A stretch of DNA of 64,000 nt from QHVT01 sp036399015 (GTDB lineage Bacteria > Acidobacteriota > Thermoanaerobaculia > Gp7-AA8): contig DASWNW010000033.1 of assembly GCA_036399015.1 (NCBI GenBank), positions 25,282 through 89,281 on the forward strand. Direction: 5' to 3'. The position numbers were made by a program, and so were the translations under genes. This document shows positions 14,734-23,023 of the stretch, piece after piece (the first letter of the stretch is position 1; every line of letters begins with the position of its first letter). Under the pieces are notes generated by a model that did no database searches, had not been told where the DNA came from, and saw only the letters and a program-made list of their open reading frames with translations.

Positions 14734-15282
14734 ATGAAAGCGCTCAGGTTTGCAGTGTTGTGCGCCGTCGTCGCGACGGCGGGATATGTCGCCGCGGATG
14801 ACGGCGGCGGGATCATGGGTACCGGCACGCGGTCGGGATTGATGGGCAGCGGCGGCAAGGAAGACGGTGGCGGCACAATGGGCACCGGCACCCTCACCGA
14901 AAGCAGCTCCGGCGTCGGCCTGTTCGGCGGCGGCACCGTCGCCAACGCGGACGATGGGCAGGGGCTCCTCGGCGGCGGCACGCGCTCCGGCGACGGCGGG
15001 AAGGACGGCGGCGGCGGGATGGGTAGCGGTACCCTGACCAGCAGCTCCGGCGGCGGCTGGTTCGGCGGCGGCACCGTGGCCAACGAAGAGGAGGGCGGCG
15101 GCGCCATGGGCAGCGGCACGCGCTCCGGCGACGGAACCGGCTTTCTCGGCGGCGGCACCGGCAGGGAAGGCGGCGGGGCGCTCGGCAGCGGCGCGCTCAC
15201 CGAGGTCCGCGACGCCAACGGCGGCCGCTTCCTCGTCATCGCCTTCGACGACGGCTCCCTCTTCATCCTCGGAATCGAATAG
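14734..15282 (+). CDS. Secreted glycine-rich repeat protein
   Basis: 182 residues with a signal peptide (MKALRFAVLCAVVATAGYVAA). The mature protein is built of low-complexity repeats: GGGIMGTGTRSG, GGGTMGTGTLTESSSG, FGGGTVANADDG, GGGGMGSGTLTSSSGG, FGGGTVANEEEG, GGGAMGSGTRSG, FLGGGTGREG. They form two ~60-residue super-repeats and end in a non-repeated, hydrophobic C-terminus (GGRFLVIAFDDGSLFILGIE). The conserved-looking end may be a sorting or assembly signal. It has its own promoter and ribosome site and lies 29 bp before the metal-efflux operon. Function unknown; a surface or matrix protein is a guess. Confidence 0.75.
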   Translation: MKALRFAVLCAVVATAGYVAADDGGGIMGTGTRSGLMGSGGKEDGGGTMGTGTLTESSSGVGLFGGGTVANADDGQGLLGGGTRSGDGGKDGGGGMGSGTLTSSSGGGWFGGGTVANEEEGGGAMGSGTRSGDGTGFLGGGTGREGGGALGSGALTEVRDANGGRFLVIAFDDGSLFILGIE

Positions 15283-15310
15283 GCGTCCTGATGCGTTGCC
15301 CGATGCTGAC

Positions 15311-15667
15311 GTGAGCTCCCTCAGCACAGCAACGCGCAGAACCCGGGCCGGCATCCTGATGCTCGCGGCGTTCTTCGTGCTCGCCGCGGGCATCGTCCCC
15401 GCCTGCGGGTCGTTCTGCTGCGCGCGCGAGGCCGCGGACAGCATGCACGCGGCGATGCCCTGCTGCGAGTCGCAGCCGAAGCTCGAGCGCGCGCAGGTCC
15501 TGCGCATGCCGCAGGCGACGTCGGTGAGCCTCCCCGCCGCGCACGTGGCGGCGCCGGTGACCGCGCCCGCATCGCCGCCCGCACGCGCGCTCACCCTCGC
15601 CGCGTTGCCGGGCATGCACGAGCCCTCTCCTCCCCTCTTCCTCCGGAACGCGCAGCTCCTCATCTGA
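15311..15667 (+). CDS. Small membrane-anchored Cys/Met/His-rich protein heading the efflux operon
   Basis: 118 residues. A basic start and hydrophobic helix (TRAGILMLAAFFVLAAGIVPA) are followed by CGSFCCAREAADSMHAAMPCCES, with two Cys-Cys pairs plus Met and His, as expected for a soft-metal (Cu/Ag) binding periplasmic segment. The rest is Ala/Pro-rich. The start is uncertain: GTG 15311 or TTG 15296, neither with a good ribosome site. It lies 41 bp before the outer-membrane factor of a CusCBA-type pump, so a metal sensor or chaperone role is inferred from composition and position only. Confidence 0.55.
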   Translation: MSSLSTATRRTRAGILMLAAFFVLAAGIVPACGSFCCAREAADSMHAAMPCCESQPKLERAQVLRMPQATSVSLPAAHVAAPVTAPASPPARALTLAALPGMHEPSPPLFLRNAQLLI

Positions 15668-15708
15668 TCCCGCCTCCCCCTCTCTGCTTCACGGGGACCG
15701 GAGGTTGG

Positions 15709-16926
15709 ATGAAACGCATTTTTCTGTTGCTGCTGATTGCGCGGCCGCTGTTCGCAATCGATTTTCATGACCCGCGTGCGCTGGTGGCGGAGGCGCTGGA
15801 GAAGCATCCCGCGCTGACCCGCCTGCGCGCCGAGGCGGCGGCGGCGCGGGAGCGGGTGGCGCCGTCGGACGCGCTGCCGAACCCGATGCTGATGTCGGGC
15901 GTGCAGAACAAGCAGATCGATTTGCGCGACGACGAGATGATGACCATGTACATGGTCGGGGCGTCGCAGCGGCTGGTTCGGCGGGAGAAGCGGGAGGCGC
16001 GGCGCGAGGCGGCGGAGCTGGCCGTGCGCGCCGCGGAGCAGCAGCTCGACGCCGCGCGCGCCGCGATCGAGCGCGACGTGCTGCTGGCCTGGTACGACGT
16101 CGCCGCCGCCGACGCGCAGCTCGCCAGCGCCGCGCAGGTGCGCGAGATGACGGAGGCGGTCGTGGCCGCGGCGCGCGTGCGCTACGAGGTCGGCAACGCG
16201 CTGCAGGCGGAGGTCATCCGCGCCCAACTGCAGGGGAGCGATCTGGAGCACGAGATCCTCCGGCTCCGCGGCGTGCGCCGCACCGCGCTGGCGCGCCTCC
16301 TTCCGCTGCTCGAATTGCCGCTGGCCACCGAGGTGCCGCCCCTGACCATCCCCGAAGGGAGCGAAGCGCTGACGGTGTCGCAAACGACCACCCCGCCCGA
16401 CGATCACCCGGCGCTGCTGGCGTTGGAGGCGGAGGTGGCGATGGCGGAGTCGGAGATCCGGCTGGCGGAGCTCGAGGGGAGGCCGGACGTCGACCTCGAG
16501 GCGCAGTACGGCCACCGCCGCACCGAGCGGGACATGTTCAGCGTCACCGCGCGCATCGAGCTGCCGCTGCGCCTGAAGCAGACCGTGGAGCCGCGCGTGC
16601 GGGAGGCGATCCTCCGCCGCGACGCCGCGACGGCGCGCATCGCGGAGCTGCGGCGCGCGCTGACGCAAGCACTCGCCGAGGCGGTCGCCGCGCACGACGA
16701 CGCCACGAGCCAGCTTCGCTTCCATCACGAGGTGCTGGTGCCGCAGGCGCAGCTCGCGTTCGAGTCGACGCTGGCGGCGTACGAGACCGGCAGGACCTCC
16801 TTCGAGTCGATCCTCGAGACGCAGGCCGGCTACCTCCGCCTCCGCCTCCAGTACTACGAGCTCCTCGCCCGCCACGCGCAGGCGATCGTCACCTACGACG
16901 CGCTGCGCAAAGGAGCGACCGAATGA
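15709..16926 (+). CDS. cusC: Outer-membrane factor of the RND metal-efflux system (TolC/CusC type)
   Basis: 405 residues with signal peptide MKRIFLLLLIARPLFA. Two similar halves of long coiled-coil helices (residues ~20-200 and ~225-400) contain outer-membrane-factor signatures: HPALTRLRAEAAAARERV, VRYEVGNALQAEVIRAQ in half one and YETGRTSFESILETQAGYL in half two. It forms the trimeric outer-membrane tunnel of the pump. GGAGG lies 4 nt before ATG 15709. Its TGA overlaps the ATG of the adaptor gene (ATGA at 16923), supporting co-translation with cusB and cusA. Confidence 0.88.
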   Translation: MKRIFLLLLIARPLFAIDFHDPRALVAEALEKHPALTRLRAEAAAARERVAPSDALPNPMLMSGVQNKQIDLRDDEMMTMYMVGASQRLVRREKREARREAAELAVRAAEQQLDAARAAIERDVLLAWYDVAAADAQLASAAQVREMTEAVVAAARVRYEVGNALQAEVIRAQLQGSDLEHEILRLRGVRRTALARLLPLLELPLATEVPPLTIPEGSEALTVSQTTTPPDDHPALLALEAEVAMAESEIRLAELEGRPDVDLEAQYGHRRTERDMFSVTARIELPLRLKQTVEPRVREAILRRDAATARIAELRRALTQALAEAVAAHDDATSQLRFHHEVLVPQAQLAFESTLAAYETGRTSFESILETQAGYLRLRLQYYELLARHAQAIVTYDALRKGATE

Positions 16927-18170
16927 AACGGATGACGTTCGTGCTGATGATCGCGGCCGCGCTCCTGCCGGCCGCCTGCAACGAGCAAAAAGCGCCGGTC
17001 GCAACGGCGACGCAGGTCGAGAAGGCGCCCGACCTCTACCTCTGTCCGATGCATCCCACGGTGAGGCAGGACAAGCCGGGGAGCTGCCCCATCTGCGGCA
17101 TGGCGCTCGTGAAGCAGGCTGCCGCGGCCGACCACTCCGCGCACGCGGGCGAGCAGGTCGCGGGGGTGGCGCTCTCGCCGGAGCAGCGGGTGACGGGCAA
17201 CGTGAAGACGGTGCGCGTGGCGCTCGACACCCACACCGGCGAGCTCGTGACCACCGGCCGTGTGACGTTCGACGAGCGGCGCGTGGCGCAGGTCACCGCC
17301 TACGCCGGCGGACGCATCGAGAAGCTCTTCGCGAACTTCATCGGCGACGCCGTGCGGCGCGGCGAGGCGGTGGCCACGATCTACTCCCCCGACCTCTACG
17401 CGACGCAGCAGGAGTATTTGCTCGCGCTGGAGAACCGCGGCCGGATGCAGCGCGCCGGGTTCGAGTCGGCGCGCAATGCGTCGCAGGACCTCGTCGACTC
17501 GACGCGCCAGCGGCTGCTCCTCTCCGGCATGACCGCCGGGCAGGTGTCGACGCTCGAGCGGACGCGCAAGCCGATCTACGCGACGACAGTGATCTCGCCC
17601 GTCTCGGGCGTCGTGACGAAGAAGCTCGCCCTCCCGCAGCAGTACGTGCAGCAGGGGCAGCCGCTGCTGGAGGTCGCCGACCTCTCGCGAGTGTGGGTGG
17701 AGGCGGACGTCTACGAGCAGCAGTTGCCGAGCGTGAAGGTCGGCGACCGGGTGGAGATCCAGGCGGCGGCGGTCCCGGGGCGGACGTTCAACGGCACCGT
17801 CGCCTTCATCGTGCCGGTCATCGAGGGGGCCACGCGCACCGCGCGCGTGCGCGTCGACCTCCCGAACCCCAGCCTCGCCCTCAAGCCGGACATGTACGTG
17901 AACGTGCGCATCATCGGCGCCCCCGCGCCGGCGCACATCATGGTGCCGGCCAGCGCGGTGGTGGACCGGGGGCAGTCGCAGTTCGTCTGGGTGGAGGCGG
18001 GGCCGGGCAAGTACGAGCCGCGGCAGGTCACGACCGGCGGCCGTCACGGCGACGCGATCGTGATCGAGTCGGGGATCAGCGCTGGCGACAACGTCGTGGT
18101 GGAGGGCGGGTTTCTGCTGGACAGCGAAGCGCGGTTGAGAGGTGCGAGCAGTGATCGCCCGCATCATTGA
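16923..18170 (+). CDS. cusB: Periplasmic adaptor (membrane fusion protein) with heavy-metal-binding domain
   Basis: 415 residues. It has a lipoprotein-type signal (MKRMTFVLMIAAALLPAAC), then a heavy-metal-binding domain YLCPMHPTVRQDKPGSCPIC (residues ~38-60) typical of CusB-like adaptors. The barrel-sandwich, helical hairpin and beta-barrel parts follow (GRIEKLFANFIGDAVRRGE, TVISPVSGVVTKKLALPQQY, VWVEADVYEQQLPSVKVGD). It links the inner-membrane pump to the outer-membrane factor and probably hands over metal. It overlaps cusC by 4 bp and the start of cusA by 20-29 bp. Confidence 0.92.
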   Translation: MKRMTFVLMIAAALLPAACNEQKAPVATATQVEKAPDLYLCPMHPTVRQDKPGSCPICGMALVKQAAAADHSAHAGEQVAGVALSPEQRVTGNVKTVRVALDTHTGELVTTGRVTFDERRVAQVTAYAGGRIEKLFANFIGDAVRRGEAVATIYSPDLYATQQEYLLALENRGRMQRAGFESARNASQDLVDSTRQRLLLSGMTAGQVSTLERTRKPIYATTVISPVSGVVTKKLALPQQYVQQGQPLLEVADLSRVWVEADVYEQQLPSVKVGDRVEIQAAAVPGRTFNGTVAFIVPVIEGATRTARVRVDLPNPSLALKPDMYVNVRIIGAPAPAHIMVPASAVVDRGQSQFVWVEAGPGKYEPRQVTTGGRHGDAIVIESGISAGDNVVVEGGFLLDSEARLRGASSDRPHH

Positions 18171-21100
18171 GCTCTCCGCCCGCCACCGCTTCATCGTCCT
18201 CCTCCTCTACGCCATCGTGATCGGCGCCGGGGTGTGGGCGACGCTGCGCACGCCGCTCGACGCGATCCCCGACATCTCCGACAACCAGGTCATCGTCTAT
18301 GTCGACTGGCCGGGGCGCTCGCCGCAGCTCGTCGAGGACCAGGTCACCTATCCGCTCGCGTCGAACCTGCAGGGGCTGCCGAACCTGAAGGCGGTGCGGG
18401 CGACGTCGATGTTCGGCTTCTCCCTCGTCTACGTCATCTTCGACGACGACGTCGACATCTACTGGGCGCGCACGCGCGTGCTGGAGCGGCTGAACTACGT
18501 CTCCGGCCTCCTGCCGGCCGGCGTCACGCCGCGCCTCGGGCCGGAGGGGACGGGCGTCGGCCACGTCTACTGGTACACGCTGCAGTCGAAGACGCACGAC
18601 CTGGGGCAGCTCCGCTCGATCCAGGACTGGTATCTGAAGCTCGGCCTGCAATCAGTCGACGGTGTGGCCGAGGTGGCGAGCGTCGGCGGGTTCGTCAAGC
18701 AGTACCAGGTCAATCTCGACCCGATCAAGCTCGCGGCACGCAACGTCTCGCTGGACACGGTGGTGGAGGCGGTGCGCCGCTCGAACAACGACGTCGGCGG
18801 GCGGCTGATCCAGGTCGGCGAGAGCGAGTACATCGTGCGCGGCATCGGCTACATCCGCCGCGTCTCCGACCTCGAGAGCATCGTCGTCGACGCGCCGAAC
18901 GGGACGCCGATCTACCTGTCGTCGCTGGGGACGGTGCAGCTCGGGACGGAGCTGCGCCGCGGCCTCCTCGAGGAGAACGGCAACGGCGAGGTGGTCGGCG
19001 GGATCATCGTGGCTCGCTACGGCGAGAACGCGAAGGCGGTCATCGACCGGGTGAAGTCGCGGCTCGAGGAGCTGAAGAAGGGGCTGCCGCCCGGCGTCAC
19101 CATCCGCACCGCGTACGACCGCTCGGAGCTGATCGAGCGCGCCGTCGACACGCTGCAGGAGGCGCTCACCGAGGAGGCGATCATCGTCTCGCTGGTGGTG
19201 GTGATCTTCCTTCTCCATGCGGGGAGCGTAATCACGGTGCTGGTGGCGCTGCCGCTGTCGGCGCTGATCAGCTTCATCCTCATGAAGTACTTCGGGATCA
19301 CCTCGAACATCATGTCCCTCGGCGGCGTCGCCCTGGCGATCGGGGAGATCGTCGACGCGTCGATCGTGATGGTGGAGAACGCGTATCGGCAACTTGCCGA
19401 GTTGCGTGTTGCGAGTGGCGAGTTGCCCGGGCGTTCTCGTTCAGGCGATGAGGTGCGGGTAACGCGCAACGCGCAACTCGCCACGATCATCGCGTCCGCG
19501 CAACAGGTCGGCCCCGCCATCTTCGGGTCGCTGCTGGTCATGATCGCCTCCTTCCTGCCGGTGTTCCTGCTCACCGGGCGTGAGGGGAAGCTCTTCACGC
19601 CGCTCGCGTACACGAAGACCTTCGCCATGGTCGGGGCGTCGGTGCTGGCGATCACGCTCGTGCCGGTGCTGATGACGTGGCTGATGCGGGGGCGGATGCG
19701 CTCGGAGGAGGAGAATCCGGTCAGCCGCTTCTTCACCCGCGCGTACGAGCCGTTCCTGCGGTGGTCGCTGCGCTATGGCAAGACGATGCTGGTGCTGAAC
19801 CTGATCGCGCTGGCGATCGCCATTCCTCTCATGGTCTCGCTGGGGCGGGAGTTCATGCCGCCGCTCGACGAGGGGTCGCTGCTCTACATGCCGGTGACGA
19901 TGCCGGCCATCAACATCACCGAGGCGCGGCGGATCATTCAGGTGCAGGACCGGATCATCGCCGAGCATCCCGCGGTCGACTACGTCCTCGGCAAGGTGGG
20001 GCGCGCCGAGACAGCGACCGACCCGGCGCCGGTGTCGATGTTCGAGACCATCATCGAGCTGAAACCGAAAGACGAGTGGCCCGCCGGGATGACGAAGGAC
20101 GACATCATCCAGGAGCTCGACGCGAAGCTGAAGATCGCCGGCGTCACGAACGGCTGGACGCAGCCGATCATCAACCGCATCGACATGCTCAACACCGGCG
20201 TGCGCACACAGCTCGGCGTGAAGATCTTCGGCCCCGACCTCGGCACGCTCGAACAGCTCGGCCTGAAGGCGGAGGCGATCCTGCGCAACGTGCCGGGGGC
20301 GGCCGACCTGTACACGGAGCGCATCTCCGGCGGCCAGTACATCGACATCGACGTCGACCGCGACGCGATCGCCCGCTACGGCATCCCGGTGGGGGTGGTG
20401 CTCGACGCGATCGAGACCGCCATCGGCGGCATGAACGTCACCACGACCGTCGAGGGGCGGGCGCGCTATCCGGTGCAGGTGCGCTATCTCCCCGACTACC
20501 GCGACGACATCAACTCGCTGGAGAACATGCTCATCTCCGTGCCGGGGCGGCAGTTGCCGCTCGGGCAGCTCGCCCGGATCACGGCCAGCCGCGGACCGGC
20601 CATGGTGAACTCGGAGAACGGGCAGTTGCGGGCGCTCGTGCAGCTCAACGTGCGGGGGCGCGACATGGGCTCGTTCGTCGACGAGGCGAAGGCGGCGCTC
20701 GACCGCGAGCTGCAGATCCCGGCCGGCTACTCGCTCGCCTTCTCCGGCCAGTACGAGGACCAGATCCACGCGCGCAAGCGGCTGCAGGTGGTGGTGCCGC
20801 TGGTGCTGGCGATCATCTTCGTCATCCTCTACTTCACCTTCCATTCGGCGGTGGAGGCGTCGCTGGTCATGCTGTCGGTGCCGTTCGCGCTGATCGGCGG
20901 CCTCTACCTGATGGCGCTGTACCGCTTCAACTGGTCGGTGGCGGTGTGGGTCGGCTTCATCGCGCTGTACGGCGTGGCGGTGCAGACGGGCGTGGTGATG
21001 GTGGTCTACCTGCAGGAGGCGCTGGACCGGCGGCTGGCGCGCGGCGAGGTCACCGAGGAGGCGGTCTTCGATGCTACGGTCGAGGGGGCGCTGCTGCGCG

Positions 21101-21318
21101 TACGGCCGAAGATCATGACCGTGGCCACGACGGTGATCGGACTCCTGCCGCTGCTCTGGGCCACCGGCGCCGGGTCGGACGTGATGAAGCCGATTGCGGT
21201 TCCGCTCATCGGCGGGATGGTTACGTCGACGATCCATGTTCTTCTCGTGACGCCGGTCATTTTCCTGATGATGAAACGGCATGACCTGCGCCGCGGACGC
21301 CTGAAAGGACACTCATGA
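18142..21318 (+). CDS. cusA: CusA/CzcA-type heavy-metal RND efflux pump
   Basis: About 1058 residues, normal for HME-RND transporters. Matches include LDAIPDISDNQVIVYVDWPG, NIMSLGGVALAIGEIVDASI with the TM4 acidic residues, GREFMPPLDEGSLLYMPVTM, GKVGRAETATDPAPVSM and the C-terminal TM block. It exports Cu(I)/Ag(I)-class or divalent cations using the proton gradient; methionines near EGSLLYMPVTMP favour Cu/Ag, but specificity is inferred. GTG 18142 or GTG 18151 (after GAGAGG) could start it. The cytoplasmic loop at residues ~416-447 is encoded by a GTTGC-type inverted repeat (19398-19482) that keeps the frame. Confidence 0.93.
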   Translation: MRAVIARIIELSARHRFIVLLLYAIVIGAGVWATLRTPLDAIPDISDNQVIVYVDWPGRSPQLVEDQVTYPLASNLQGLPNLKAVRATSMFGFSLVYVIFDDDVDIYWARTRVLERLNYVSGLLPAGVTPRLGPEGTGVGHVYWYTLQSKTHDLGQLRSIQDWYLKLGLQSVDGVAEVASVGGFVKQYQVNLDPIKLAARNVSLDTVVEAVRRSNNDVGGRLIQVGESEYIVRGIGYIRRVSDLESIVVDAPNGTPIYLSSLGTVQLGTELRRGLLEENGNGEVVGGIIVARYGENAKAVIDRVKSRLEELKKGLPPGVTIRTAYDRSELIERAVDTLQEALTEEAIIVSLVVVIFLLHAGSVITVLVALPLSALISFILMKYFGITSNIMSLGGVALAIGEIVDASIVMVENAYRQLAELRVASGELPGRSRSGDEVRVTRNAQLATIIASAQQVGPAIFGSLLVMIASFLPVFLLTGREGKLFTPLAYTKTFAMVGASVLAITLVPVLMTWLMRGRMRSEEENPVSRFFTRAYEPFLRWSLRYGKTMLVLNLIALAIAIPLMVSLGREFMPPLDEGSLLYMPVTMPAINITEARRIIQVQDRIIAEHPAVDYVLGKVGRAETATDPAPVSMFETIIELKPKDEWPAGMTKDDIIQELDAKLKIAGVTNGWTQPIINRIDMLNTGVRTQLGVKIFGPDLGTLEQLGLKAEAILRNVPGAADLYTERISGGQYIDIDVDRDAIARYGIPVGVVLDAIETAIGGMNVTTTVEGRARYPVQVRYLPDYRDDINSLENMLISVPGRQLPLGQLARITASRGPAMVNSENGQLRALVQLNVRGRDMGSFVDEAKAALDRELQIPAGYSLAFSGQYEDQIHARKRLQVVVPLVLAIIFVILYFTFHSAVEASLVMLSVPFALIGGLYLMALYRFNWSVAVWVGFIALYGVAVQTGVVMVVYLQEALDRRLARGEVTEEAVFDATVEGALLRVRPKIMTVATTVIGLLPLLWATGAGSDVMKPIAVPLIGGMVTSTIHVLLVTPVIFLMMKRHDLRRGRLKGHS
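19398..19482. repeat. GTTGC-rich inverted repeat inside cusA (copy 2)
   Basis: The left arm (19398-19430) has CGAGTTGCGTGTTGCGAGTGG; the right arm (19455-19482) has CGGGTAACGCGCAACGCGCA and then ACTCGCC, its approximate complement. It resembles the elements at 952-1049 and 28131-28202. It is translated in frame as part of the loop after VENAYRQ. Confidence 0.7.
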
Positions 21319-21725
21319 AACGCACTCTCTTCGCACTCGCTCTCACCCTCGCGCTGCCGGCCCTGGCAGGGAACGCCCCGCTCTTCACCCGCTACGAGGC
21401 GGTGCGGCAGGGCTTCCTGAAGACCTCGCTGAAGGACGTGCAGGCGAACGCGAAGGCGCTGGCCGCCGATGCCCGGAAGGCGAAGCAGGAGGAGCTGGCG
21501 AAGCAGGCCGACGCGGTGGCGAAGAGCGCCGACATCGAAAAGGCGCGCGTGGCGTTCGCCACGCTGTCGGACTCGATGATCGAGCTGCAGGCGAAGACCG
21601 AAGGGGCGCGTCCGGCGGTGTATTCCTGCCCGATGGTGCGCAAGTCGTGGCTGCAGCCGAAGGGGCAGGTCGGCAACCCGTACGACTCCGCGATGGTGAT
21701 GTGCGGCGCGCTGAAGCGGGAGTGA
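21315..21725 (+). CDS. Periplasmic DUF3347-like protein of the efflux operon
   Basis: 136 residues with signal peptide MKRTLFALALTLALPALA. A helical region (YEAVRQGFLKTSLKDVQANAKALA) is followed by YSCPMVRKSWLQPKGQVGNP and YDSAMVMCG, the Cys-Pro-Met ... Trp-Leu-Gln ... Asn-Pro-Tyr ... Met-x-Cys-Gly signature of DUF3347, commonly found with CusB-like adaptors and copper proteins. The Cys and Met residues are plausible metal ligands. Its ATG overlaps the cusA stop (ATGA), so it belongs to the operon, probably as a periplasmic metallochaperone. It is the last gene of the unit. Confidence 0.82.
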   Translation: MKRTLFALALTLALPALAGNAPLFTRYEAVRQGFLKTSLKDVQANAKALAADARKAKQEELAKQADAVAKSADIEKARVAFATLSDSMIELQAKTEGARPAVYSCPMVRKSWLQPKGQVGNPYDSAMVMCGALKRE

Positions 21726-21816
21726 CGCGCCGCCGCCGGTCCCTGCGGCGCCGCCGCTGACACCGCGCCACAGGAGCGTTCGTAATCCGTAACTCCGCGT
21801 CCGAGGGCGGGCGCGC

Positions 21817-21822
21817 TACCGT
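21817..21822 (+). promoter_or_regulatory. -10-like TACCGT, 7 nt before the permease start
   Basis: TACCGT is followed by 7 nt and ATG 21830, with no Shine-Dalgarno sequence. It fits the leaderless TANNNT pattern. No -35 is apparent in the preceding GC-rich 104-bp gap. Confidence 0.4.
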
Positions 21823-21829
21823 CGCGGCA

Positions 21830-23023
21830 ATGCGTCTCGCCCTCCCGTTCCTCACCTTCTTCTGCGTTCTCTGCAGCTACTTCATGCTCCGGCCGGTGCG
21901 CGACGAGATCGGCGCGCGGGCCGGCATCGAGAACCTCCCCTGGCTCTTCACCGGCACGTTCGTGGCCACGCTGCTGCTGGTGCCGGTGTTCGGCTGGATC
22001 GTGGCCCGCGTCCCGCGGAAGGCCATCGCCAGCGCGACGTACGCGCTCTGCTCGGCGGGGCTCTTCGCGACCTGGGCCGCGATCAGCAACAGCGCGAACA
22101 TCGTGGCGTGGGGCGTCGGCCTCTTCATCGGCCTCTCGGTGCTGAACCTGTTCATGATCTCCGTCTTCTGGAGCCTCATGGCGGACGCGTTCCTGGAGCA
22201 CGAGGCGCGCAGGACGTACGGGATCATCGGCGTCGGGGGGACCGCCGGGGCGATCGCCGGACCGGCGCTGACGACGCTGCTCGCGCCGCGCATCGGACCG
22301 CTGAATCTTCTGCCGATCTCCGCGAGCCTGCTCGCGCTCGCGGCGGTGCTGACGCTCCTCGTCCCCCGGCGCCGCGATGCGCCGCCGCAGCAGCGGATCG
22401 GCGGGAACGTCCTGGCCGCGATCCGGCTGACGCTCGCCTCGCCGCAGTTGCTGCGGATCGCGCTCATCATCATCTGCTACACGACGGTCTCCACGATTCT
22501 CTATACGGAGCAGTCGGACATCGTGAAGCGGACCTTCTCCGACTCGGCGGAGCGGACGCGGTTCTTCGCCACGATCGACCTCATCAACAACTCGCTGACG
22601 GTGTTCGTGCAGGCGCTGGTGACGCGGGGCGTGCTGACCCGGCTCGGCGTCCGCACCGCGCTCGTCCTCGCGCCGGTGATCGTCGGCACCGGTCTGCTCG
22701 GACTGGCGGCATTTCCGCACGTCTGGGTGGTGGCGCTGCTGCAGATCGTGCATCGCGCCGGGGAGCAGGGGTTCACGCGTCCCGGACGCGAGGTCATCTA
22801 CACCACCGTCGACGCGGAGGAGAAGTACAAGGCCAAGAACTTCATCGACACGTTCGTCTACCGCGGCAACGACGCGCTGGTGAGCTGGCTCATCGGCGCG
22901 GTGCACGGCCTCGGCGCCGGACTCGCCGCGATCGCCCTCGGCGGGGCGGCCGTCGCCGCCGGCTGGGCCGCGAACGGATATACGCTGGGGAGGAAACATG
23001 ACCGCAAGCATGTCGCGGCGTGA
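21830..23023 (+). CDS. Nucleotide-transporter-like (NTT/MFS-type) membrane permease
   Basis: 397 residues, about ten to twelve membrane helices. The N-terminal SYFMLRPVRDEIG motif is characteristic of ATP/ADP-translocase-like (Tlc/NTT) permeases found in free-living bacteria. Other matches are FWSLMADAFLEHEARRTYG, IIGVGGTAGAIAGPAL and GFTRPGREVIYTTVDAEEKY. In obligate parasites these exchange ATP and ADP; in free-living organisms the substrate is not established. Its end overlaps the next gene by 26 bp, so the permease, reductase and YHS-like protein are likely co-transcribed. Confidence 0.78.
   Translation: MRLALPFLTFFCVLCSYFMLRPVRDEIGARAGIENLPWLFTGTFVATLLLVPVFGWIVARVPRKAIASATYALCSAGLFATWAAISNSANIVAWGVGLFIGLSVLNLFMISVFWSLMADAFLEHEARRTYGIIGVGGTAGAIAGPALTTLLAPRIGPLNLLPISASLLALAAVLTLLVPRRRDAPPQQRIGGNVLAAIRLTLASPQLLRIALIIICYTTVSTILYTEQSDIVKRTFSDSAERTRFFATIDLINNSLTVFVQALVTRGVLTRLGVRTALVLAPVIVGTGLLGLAAFPHVWVVALLQIVHRAGEQGFTRPGREVIYTTVDAEEKYKAKNFIDTFVYRGNDALVSWLIGAVHGLGAGLAAIALGGAAVAAGWAANGYTLGRKHDRKHVAA

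Noticed and set aside
14704..17004. 766-residue minus-strand frame across the glycine-rich and efflux genes
   Set aside because: Low-complexity Arg/Ala/Glu/Leu translation antisense to genes with signal peptides, conserved motifs and operon overlaps. No start signals.
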